From Comamonadaceae bacterium (GTDB lineage: Bacteria; Pseudomonadota; Gammaproteobacteria; Burkholderiales; Burkholderiaceae), in contig CANKOT010000040.1 in NCBI GenBank assembly GCA_947484245.1, forward strand, positions 1 to 19,054: a stretch of DNA of 19,054 nucleotides. Direction: 5' to 3'. The notes under the pieces are model-generated. The model was not told the origin of the DNA and did no database searches. It saw only the letters and a list, made by a program, of their open reading frames with translations. Position numbers and translations under genes: made by a program. Positions 14,582 through 19,054 of the stretch are shown here, piece by piece; the first letter of the stretch is position 1; every line of letters starts with the position of its first letter.

Positions 14582-16345
14582 ATGAGCAATCAAAACGTCA
14601 ATCAAAACGTCAATCAGCAACAAACTGTCAAACCTGCCCAAATGGGCGGCCACCTTTTGGTCGAGTGTCTCATTGCTCAGGGCGTGACCCATGCTTTTGG
14701 GGTCCCCGGCGAAAGCTACTTGGCGGTCTTGGATGGTTTTCACAAGTACCAAGAACAAATTCAATTTGTCACTTGCCGTCAAGAAGGCGGTGCCGCGTTC
14801 ATGGCTGATGCTCAAGGCCGCTTAACGGGCCGCCCTGGCGTTTGTTTTGTCACTCGGGGGCCTGGTGCCACCAACGCCTCGATTGGCGTTCATACGGCGT
14901 TTCAAGACTCAACTCCGATGGTTTTGTTTGTGGGCGATGTGGCAACAGAAACTCGCGACCGGGAAGCCTTCCAGGAGGTCGACTTTTGTTCCTTTTTCGG
15001 ACCGAGCACCAAGGGCATGGCCAAGCGCGTTGAGAGAATTGACGATGCCAAGCGCATTCCAGAGTATGTTGCGCGTGCATTTGCGACAGCCATGAATGGA
15101 CGCCCGGGCCCGGTGGTGCTGGTTTTGCCTGAGGACATGCTGACCCACGAGGTGGCATCGAGGCCTTTGCCAAAATTGGAGCCAGTTGAAGCATGGAGCG
15201 ATCCGGGCAGCTTGCGTCAACTTCGTGAAATGTTGCTGTCTGCGCAAAAACCTATTGTGATTGCCGGCGGCGGCGGGTGGACTGTTCAGTCTGCTCAGGC
15301 GCTACAGCGATTTGCCGAGAATTGGCAGTTGCCTGTTGGCAATGCGTTTAGGTTTCAAGACACCTTTGACAATTTTCACCCCCTTTATGCGGGCGATGTG
15401 GGTATTGGTATCAACCCCAAACTCGCACAGCGCATCAAGGAAAGCGATTTGATCATTGCCATTGGACCTCGCTTGGGCGAGATGACCACCAGTGGCTACA
15501 CCTTGCTGGAAGTGCCCAAACCCAAGCAAAAGTTGGTGCACATTCATGCCAGTGCAGAAGAGCTGAATCGGGTGTACCACGCCGATTTGGCCATTTGCGC
15601 CACCATGAATGCGGCAGCTAGAAGTTTGGAAGTCTTGACAGCGCCATCCAGCGTTCCCTGGTCTGATTGGGCCACCCAAGCCAACGCCGACTACCAAGCC
15701 AATACGAAGGCGCAGGCGCTGGCAGGTTTGCCAGCAGACTCCGTCAATGGCCTTGTCAACATGCCAGAAGTGGTGGCCGCCTTACAGCGTCATTTGCCGG
15801 CAGATGCCGTGCTTACCAATGGTGCAGGCAATTTTGCCAGTTGGATTCACCGGTACTACAAGCACCACGGCTTGAGCAAGGGGCACAAAACTCAATTGGC
15901 GCCCACTGTGGGTGCGATGGGCTATGGCGTACCAGCAGGCATTGCCGCTTCGGTGCTCACGGGTCGTGTGGCTTTCACCATTGCAGGCGATGGCGATTTC
16001 CTGATGAACGGACAAGAGTTGGCCACAGCCACGCAACATGGCGCCAAATCAATTGTGGTGCTTTTAAACAATGCCATGTACGGCACCATCAGAATGCATC
16101 AGGAAAGAGACTTTCCAACCCACAACATGGGCTCGCATTTGAATAATCCGCACTTTGCCAACTTGGCCAAAGCTTATGGCTATGAGGGCATTCGAATTTC
16201 AAAAACGGAAGAGTTTGAGCCGGCCTTGGTGGCAGCATTGGCGCGCCATCAAGGCACCTTGATTGAGATCATGCTTGACCCGGAGGTCATCACCACGCGC
16301 GGTACCTTGTCGGCTATCACGCAGAATGCTTTGAAGACCAAGTGA
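14582..16345 (+). CDS. thiamine diphosphate-dependent enzyme, acetolactate synthase large-subunit-like
   Basis: 587 aa with the three-domain ThDP enzyme layout. The N-terminal pyrimidine-binding domain has the catalytic glutamate in CRQEGGAAFMADA (Glu68) and VTRGPGATN. A central domain (about 200-340, PIVIAGGGGW) follows. The C-terminal pyrophosphate-binding domain carries GDG at 469-471 and the closing Asn-Asn at 496-497. It is related to IlvB, glyoxylate carboligase and oxalyl-CoA decarboxylase, but the substrate cannot be told from sequence. No small regulatory subunit (ilvN) is adjacent, so a role in branched-chain amino acid synthesis is unlikely. The first 20 residues are Asn/Gln-rich and encoded by a short tandem repeat. 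GAGG 14574-14577 is the ribosome site. A bidirectional terminator follows. Confidence 0.9.
   Translation: MSNQNVNQNVNQQQTVKPAQMGGHLLVECLIAQGVTHAFGVPGESYLAVLDGFHKYQEQIQFVTCRQEGGAAFMADAQGRLTGRPGVCFVTRGPGATNASIGVHTAFQDSTPMVLFVGDVATETRDREAFQEVDFCSFFGPSTKGMAKRVERIDDAKRIPEYVARAFATAMNGRPGPVVLVLPEDMLTHEVASRPLPKLEPVEAWSDPGSLRQLREMLLSAQKPIVIAGGGGWTVQSAQALQRFAENWQLPVGNAFRFQDTFDNFHPLYAGDVGIGINPKLAQRIKESDLIIAIGPRLGEMTTSGYTLLEVPKPKQKLVHIHASAEELNRVYHADLAICATMNAAARSLEVLTAPSSVPWSDWATQANADYQANTKAQALAGLPADSVNGLVNMPEVVAALQRHLPADAVLTNGAGNFASWIHRYYKHHGLSKGHKTQLAPTVGAMGYGVPAGIAASVLTGRVAFTIAGDGDFLMNGQELATATQHGAKSIVVLLNNAMYGTIRMHQERDFPTHNMGSHLNNPHFANLAKAYGYEGIRISKTEEFEPALVAALARHQGTLIEIMLDPEVITTRGTLSAITQNALKTK
14587..14615 (+). 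repeat. 12-bp tandem repeat at the start of the ThDP enzyme gene
   Basis: CAATCAAAACGT occurs at 14587-14598 and 14599-14610, with a partial third copy to 14615. It encodes repeated Asn-Gln-Asn-Val, an extension outside the catalytic fold. It is probably a slippage product. Confidence 0.8.
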
Positions 16346-16362
16346 GTTGCTGAGCGAGCATG

Positions 16363-16390
16363 AAAAAAGCCGGGCTAACCCGGCTTTTTT
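16363..16390. terminator. bidirectional intrinsic terminator
   Basis: AAAAAAGCCGGG (16363-16374) and CCCGGCTTTTTT (16379-16390) form a perfect 12-bp stem with loop CTAA. T runs lie on both strands, so it serves the ThDP enzyme gene (+) and the convergent SWIB gene (-). Confidence 0.93.
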
Positions 16391-16408
16391 CATTCGATAA
16401 ACACTGAA

Positions 16409-16843
16409 TTACTTCAGGTGCTTGCCGATCAAGCCAGCCAATTCAAACATGGTGACTTGCGCTTTGCCAAACACAGCTTTGAGCTTGTCATCTGCGTTGA
16501 TGTTGCGCTTGTTGACCTTGTCTTGCAGACCGTGCTTCTTGATGTAGATCCACAACTTGCTCACGACTTCCGTACGTGGCAGAGGGGCTGCACCCACCAC
16601 AGCAGCCAATGCGGCGCTAGGTGTTAAAGCCTTCATGAAAGCGGCATTGGGTGTGCGCTTTTTAGCAGGGGCCTTTTTGGCTGCTGGCTTTTTAGCTGGA
16701 GCAGCTTTCTTGGCTGGCGCAGCTTTTTTAGCTGGCGCAGCCTTTTTCGCAGGAGCAGCTTTTTTAGCTGCGGGTTTTTTGGCGGGTGCTGCCTTCTTTG
16801 CAGGAGCAGCTTTTTTTGCCGGGGTCTTTTTTGCAGTTGCCAT
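16409..16843 (-). CDS. histone H1-like Lys/Ala/Pro tail fused to a SWIB/MDM2 domain
   Basis: 144 aa. Residues 1-63 are almost only Lys, Ala and Pro, with repeats of AKKAAP/AKKPA resembling bacterial H1-like and eukaryotic H1 C-terminal tails; this part should bind DNA or RNA non-specifically. Residues about 70-144 are a SWIB domain (LTPSAALAAVVGA, LPRTEVVSKLWIYIKKHGLQD, RNINADDKLKAVFG, VTMFELAGLIGKHL), the helical fold found in SWI/SNF subunits and MDM2 and known in chlamydiae and betaproteobacteria. No catalytic residues are expected. It is probably a nucleoid-associated protein; bacterial function is not established. An AAGGA site (16857-16853) is 9 bases before ATG 16843. Upstream there are three hairpins. 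Confidence 0.9.
   Translation of the reverse strand: MATAKKTPAKKAAPAKKAAPAKKPAAKKAAPAKKAAPAKKAAPAKKAAPAKKPAAKKAPAKKRTPNAAFMKALTPSAALAAVVGAAPLPRTEVVSKLWIYIKKHGLQDKVNKRNINADDKLKAVFGKAQVTMFELAGLIGKHLK
16655..16831 (-). repeat. degenerate Ala/Lys/Pro-coding repeat array
   Basis: The coding strand of the SWIB gene holds about ten imperfect units of roughly 15-18 bp encoding AKKAAP or AKKPA. Synonymous codons differ between units, which suggests an old, selectively kept array and not a recent expansion. Length variation between strains is likely. Confidence 0.75.
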
Positions 16844-16875
16844 TTTTAAAATTCCTTAAGTCGGAAGTTGGTTCG

Positions 16876-16901
16876 CAGCCGGAAACTTATTTATCCGGCT
16901 G
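16876..16901. repeat. hairpin 1 upstream of the SWIB gene
   Basis: CAGCCGGA (16876-16883) and TCCGGCTG (16894-16901) form a perfect 8-bp stem with a 10-base AT loop. It lies 33-58 bases before the SWIB ATG, probably in its 5' leader. No T run follows on either strand, so it is not a standard terminator. Confidence 0.6.
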
Positions 16902-16917
16902 AGCGCATGCTACTGGA

Positions 16918-16960
16918 GAAACACGCTGTTTCCAAGGGGAAAGAAGATTTTTTCCCCTTG
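16918..16960. repeat. two abutting hairpins between the SWIB and aceA genes
   Basis: GAAACA-CGC-TGTTTC (16918-16932) is immediately followed by CAAGGGGAAA (16933-16942) pairing perfectly with TTTCCCCTTG (16951-16960) over an 8-base loop. Neither is followed by a U tract on either strand. They could be a structured leader of the SWIB mRNA, a small RNA, or protein-binding dyads. Confidence 0.55.
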
Positions 16961-17155
16961 CTGTTGTAGATATCCCTCTAGTGGGGAATTCAAATTTGAC
17001 AGACTTGCTCACTTGGCGTTTCGAAACATCTTTTGCAGTCGTGTGAAAAGTTGAAATTAAATTTTGCAATGTGAAAAATGGAATTGTTGCATTGCATTAA
17101 ATTTTCTCAATATGAGAAATGAAATTTTGCAATGAGAAATATTAAATATAAGTAT
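16961..17155. other. gene-free region between the SWIB and aceA genes, increasingly AT-rich toward aceA
   Basis: No believable coding frame exists here; a 60-codon open frame on the minus strand (16887-17069) lacks a ribosome site and runs through the hairpins. The stretch holds short palindromes TCAAATTTGA (16990-16999) and GTTTCGAAAC (17018-17027), an inverted repeat TTTCTCA-ATA-TGAGAAA (17103-17119) and the 27-bp direct repeat listed separately. The SWIB promoter should lie here but no -35/-10 pair with good spacing was found. Confidence 0.6.
17053..17142 (+). repeat. pair of 27-bp direct repeats 63 bp apart upstream of aceA
   Basis: Copies at 17053-17079 and 17116-17142 share 24 of 27 bases, with core AAATTTTGCAATG followed one base later by GAAA. 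Start-to-start distance is 63 bp, close to six helical turns, so both copies face the same side of the DNA. A partial inverted version (CATTGCATTAAATTTTCTC, 17090-17108) lies between them. This looks like an array of binding sites for an activator or nucleoid protein. Confidence 0.6.
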
Positions 17156-17184
17156 TTGATATTTAACAATAAAATATTTATCTT
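17156..17184 (+). promoter_or_regulatory. candidate aceA promoter
   Basis: TTGATA (17156-17161) and TATCTT (17179-17184) are separated by 17 bp. The -10 box overlaps the first TCTTATATAAGAC palindrome. The predicted leader is about 105 nt. The region is so AT-rich that other pairs are possible. Confidence 0.4.
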
Positions 17185-17222
17185 ATATAAGACATAAGAT
17201 TTCATGTGGTCTTATATAAGAC
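17181..17222 (+). promoter_or_regulatory. twin palindromes TCTTATATAAGAC, probable aceA operator
   Basis: Identical 13-mers at 17181-17193 and 17210-17222, each built on the palindrome TCTTATATAAGA; the second is a perfect 14-mer with its leading G. Starts are 29 bp apart. The first copy is nested in a second inverted repeat ATCTTAT-N7-ATAAGAT (17180-17200). They cover the likely -10/+1 region and early leader of aceA, the position expected for a repressor. The regulator is unknown. Confidence 0.6.
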
Positions 17223-17297
17223 TTAGAATTTCCAGCAGTGCCAAAGATTTATTTGAAAGAATTGGCCTCAACCTCAACCACACTGAAGGAAATCACC

Positions 17298-18617
17298 ATG
17301 CCACAAAATATCGTTGAACAACTGAGTCGTGAACAACAAATTGCCGCCTTGGAAAAGGATTGGGCCACCAATCCTCGTTGGAAAGGCATCAAGCGCGGCT
17401 ATTCAGCAGCAGATGTGGTGCGTTTGCGCGGCTCTTTTCCCATCGAGCACACATTGGCTCGCCGTGGTGCAGAAAAGCTCTGGGATTTGCTTCACACCGA
17501 AGACTATGTCAATTGTTTGGGCGCGCTCACGGGTGGACAAGCCATGCAACAAGTAAAGGCTGGCATCAAGGCCATTTATTTGTCAGGCTGGCAAGTGGCT
17601 GCTGACAACAACTCTTACGCGTCGATGTACCCCGACCAATCACTGTATCCAGTCGACTCCGTGCCAAAGGTGGTCGAGCGCATCAACAACAGCTTCCGCC
17701 GCGCCGATGAAATTCAATGGTCCAAAGGTACCAACCCAGGCGATAAAGATTACACAGATTACTTCGCACCTATCGTGGCTGATGCCGAAGCTGGTTTTGG
17801 TGGCGTTTTGAATGCCTTCGAATTGATGAAGGCCATGATCACTGCAGGTGCAGGTGGCGTGCATTTTGAAGACCAATTGGCTTCGGTTAAAAAGTGCGGC
17901 CACATGGGCGGCAAAGTGCTGATTCCTACCATCGAGGCATGTCAAAAACTGATCGCAGCTCGCATGGCTGCAGACGTTTGCGGCGTGCCTACATTGGTGA
18001 TTGCGCGTACCGACGCAGAGGCGGCTGATTTGCTCACCAGCGACTACGACGAAAACGACAAGCCATTCCTCACAGGCGAGCGGACTGCCGAAGGTTTTTA
18101 TAAAACCAAAAAGGGCATGGAACAAGCCATTAGCCGCGCCGTGGCCTATGCCGAGTACGCCGACTTGGTGTGGTGCGAAACAGGCACACCCGATTTAGAG
18201 TTTGCGCGCAAATTTGCTGAAGCTGTTCACAAAAAGCACCCTGGCAAATTGTTGGCCTACAACTGCTCTCCTTCGTTCAACTGGAAGAAAAACTTGGACG
18301 ATGCCACCATCGCCAAATTCCAGAAAGAACTCGGCGCCATGGGTTACAAGTACCAGTTCATCACATTGGCAGGCATTCACTCCATGTGGTACAACATGTT
18401 TGACTTGGCACAGGCCTACGTTCAGCGCGGCATGTCGGCCTACGTTGAAAAGGTGCAAGAACCCGAATTTGCGGCACGCGATCGCGGCTATTCCTTCGTG
18501 TCGCACCAGCAAGAAGTGGGTACCGGTTATTTCGACGAAGTGACCACCGTCATTCAAGGCGGCCGCTCTAGCGTGACGGCTTTGACGGGTTCTACTGAAG
18601 AAGAACAGTTTCATTGA
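17298..18617 (+). CDS. aceA: isocitrate lyase
   Basis: 439 aa; splits isocitrate into glyoxylate and succinate, the first glyoxylate-shunt step, needed for growth on acetate and fatty acids. The active-site signature KKCGHMGGK is present with catalytic Cys200. [42 protein letters not shown] and [14 protein letters not shown] are further family motifs. Length compares with 434 aa in E. coli, so this is the short proteobacterial form. The frame is open to ATG 17238, but ATG 17298 has an AAGGA site 7 bases upstream and gives [15 protein letters not shown], a normal N-terminus. It is a single gene (no aceB or aceK adjacent) with a long AT-rich regulatory region upstream. Confidence 0.97.
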   Translation: MPQNIVEQLSREQQIAALEKDWATNPRWKGIKRGYSAADVVRLRGSFPIEHTLARRGAEKLWDLLHTEDYVNCLGALTGGQAMQQVKAGIKAIYLSGWQVAADNNSYASMYPDQSLYPVDSVPKVVERINNSFRRADEIQWSKGTNPGDKDYTDYFAPIVADAEAGFGGVLNAFELMKAMITAGAGGVHFEDQLASVKKCGHMGGKVLIPTIEACQKLIAARMAADVCGVPTLVIARTDAEAADLLTSDYDENDKPFLTGERTAEGFYKTKKGMEQAISRAVAYAEYADLVWCETGTPDLEFARKFAEAVHKKHPGKLLAYNCSPSFNWKKNLDDATIAKFQKELGAMGYKYQFITLAGIHSMWYNMFDLAQAYVQRGMSAYVEKVQEPEFAARDRGYSFVSHQQEVGTGYFDEVTTVIQGGRSSVTALTGSTEEEQFH

Positions 18618-18627
18618 TCCAAAACAC

Positions 18628-18656
18628 CTCAGGCACAGCGTAAAATCTGGCCTGAG
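18628..18656 (+). repeat. 7-bp inverted repeat in the aceA-thrS gap
   Basis: CTCAGGC (18628-18634) pairs with GCCTGAG (18650-18656) across a 15-base loop that contains TAAAAT (18641-18646), a possible -10 box for thrS without a good -35. Directly after it comes the terminator hairpin at 18663. Confidence 0.5.
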
Positions 18657-18662
18657 CGTTTG

Positions 18663-18687
18663 AAGACGCGGCAAACGCCGCGTTTTT
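18663..18687 (+). terminator. intrinsic terminator (aceA end or thrS leader)
   Basis: ACGCGGC (18666-18672) and GCCGCGT (18677-18683) form a 7-bp GC stem, extendable by three weaker pairs, with loop AAAC and a T run to 18687. It lies about 50 bp after aceA and 45 bp before thrS. Confidence 0.82.
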
Positions 18688-18689
18688 CA

Positions 18690-18723
18690 TTTCTGGCGCC
18701 TTTCTGGCGCCTTCTTTTTTTCT
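18690..18723 (+). terminator. second hairpin with U run, made by a tandem 11-bp duplication
   Basis: TTTCTGGCGCC is duplicated at 18690-18700 and 18701-18711. The two self-complementary GGCGCC cores can pair over a 5-base loop, and a T-rich run (18712-18723) follows. This terminator-like element ends only 8 bases before the thrS ATG. Confidence 0.55.
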
Positions 18724-18731
18724 AATCGAAC

Positions 18732-19054
18732 ATGGTTCAGATCACACTTCCCGACGGTTCATTGCGTGAGTTTCCCGGTCCCGTCACCGTGGCAGAGGTT
18801 GCAGCGTCCATTGGCGCAGGCTTAGCCAAGGCCGCCTTGGCTGGCAAAGTCGATGGCAAAGTGGTGGACACGAGTTTCAGCATTGTTAGCAATGCCCAAC
18901 TTGCCATCATCACGGCCAAAGATGCAGACGGCCTTGAAGTGGTGCGGCACTCCACGGCTCACTTGTTGGCGTACGCCGTCAAAGATTTGTACCCTGATGC
19001 TCAGGTCACCATCGGCCCTGTCATTGAAAACGGGTTTTACTACGACTTTGCCTA
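18732..19054 (+). CDS. thrS: threonyl-tRNA synthetase, 5' part (3' end outside window)
   Basis: The 107 complete codons visible begin [24 protein letters not shown], the TGS domain (about 1-62) of ThrRS. It continues into the second additional (editing) domain with [16 protein letters not shown] (His73 and His77 of the HxxxH motif) and [15 protein letters not shown]. The enzyme charges tRNA-Thr and clears Ser-tRNA-Thr. The ATG at 18732 has no recognisable Shine-Dalgarno, only a U-rich tract and CTAATCGAAC upstream. In E. coli thrS heads a thrS-infC-rpmI-rplT run; what follows here is not visible. The leader is unusually rich in hairpins. Confidence 0.95.
   Translation, partial: MVQITLPDGSLREFPGPVTVAEVAASIGAGLAKAALAGKVDGKVVDTSFSIVSNAQLAIITAKDADGLEVVRHSTAHLLAYAVKDLYPDAQVTIGPVIENGFYYDFA

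Noticed and set aside
14850..15247. Several overlapping minus-strand open frames of about 80-114 codons
   Set aside because: They are shadows of the ThDP enzyme gene and contain no recognisable domains or ribosome sites.
16557..16859. Plus-strand open frame with repeated AGAAFLAGAAF, looking like a membrane protein
   Set aside because: It is the antisense of the Lys/Ala/Pro repeat array of the SWIB gene; the minus strand has the ribosome site and a recognised domain.
16887..17069. 60-codon minus-strand open frame
   Set aside because: It has no ribosome site, no family likeness, and it crosses two of the hairpins.
17041..17230. AT-rich, repeat-bearing stretch as a replication origin or CRISPR leader
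   Set aside because: There are no DnaA boxes in it and only two repeat copies with no spacers; a promoter region of aceA explains it better.
17238..17297. ATG 17238 as the aceA start
   Set aside because: The AAGGA site lies before ATG 17298, and the extra 20 residues do not fit isocitrate lyase.
18628..18731. T-box riboswitch upstream of thrS
   Set aside because: The region is too short for the stem I / antiterminator layout, I do not see the conserved T-box sequence, and T-boxes are not expected in betaproteobacteria.
1..19054. Search for mobile elements, tRNA/rRNA genes, toxin-antitoxin or defence genes
   Set aside because: No recognisable sequence of these kinds was found; the window is nearly filled by housekeeping genes.

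Overview
The window is a stretch of ordinary chromosome from a betaproteobacterium, most likely a Comamonadaceae-type Burkholderiales such as a freshwater Limnohabitans or Rhodoferax relative. This is inferred from protein similarity as I recall it, the gene order rpsR-rplI-dnaB, a PIN-PhoH ATPase beside a PrxQ peroxiredoxin, a lysine/alanine-rich tail fused to a SWIB domain, and a base composition near 50% GC by eye. I see no transposase, integrase, CRISPR array, tRNA, rRNA, prophage or toxin-antitoxin gene, and no clear broken gene.

Layout. Positions 1-2309 (+): the 3' end of rpsR, then rplI, tandem terminators, and dnaB, whose upstream region carries two DnaA-box-like sites. Positions 2330-5116 (-): a PIN-PhoH ATPase, a bcp/PrxQ peroxiredoxin and an Mth938-like small protein. 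Positions 5197-11234 (+): a tight run of alaA (TTG start), hom, thrC, moeA, moaD and moaE. It combines alanine/threonine synthesis with late molybdopterin-cofactor synthesis, and three of its junctions overlap or nearly touch. Positions 11258-11818 (-): an uncharacterised protein. Positions 11912-16345 (+): clpB behind a near-perfect sigma-32 promoter, then an acetolactate-synthase-like ThDP enzyme of unknown substrate. Positions 16409-16843 (-): the H1-tail/SWIB protein. Positions 16844-17297: the only long gene-free stretch, with three hairpins next to the SWIB gene and a very AT-rich regulatory region in front of aceA. Positions 17298-18617 (+): aceA. Positions 18618-18731: a leader full of hairpins. 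Position 18732 to the end (+): the 5' part of thrS.

How the genes work together. Most of the content is core physiology: translation (rpsR, rplI, thrS), replication (dnaB), protein and RNA quality control (clpB, PIN-PhoH), peroxide defence (bcp), amino-acid synthesis (alaA, hom, thrC), Moco synthesis (moeA, moaD, moaE) and the glyoxylate shunt (aceA). I did not find a convincing new multi-gene system. The most interesting material is non-coding: (a) paired palindromes and a 63-bp-spaced direct repeat at aceA, (b) a peroxiredoxin promoter with a 19-bp spacer holding a perfect dyad, resembling MerR-family promoters, (c) the hairpin-rich aceA-thrS gap with two mutually exclusive stems, and (d) DnaA boxes in front of dnaB. 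Among proteins, the SWIB fusion, the 11258-11818 protein and the ThDP enzyme have the least settled function.
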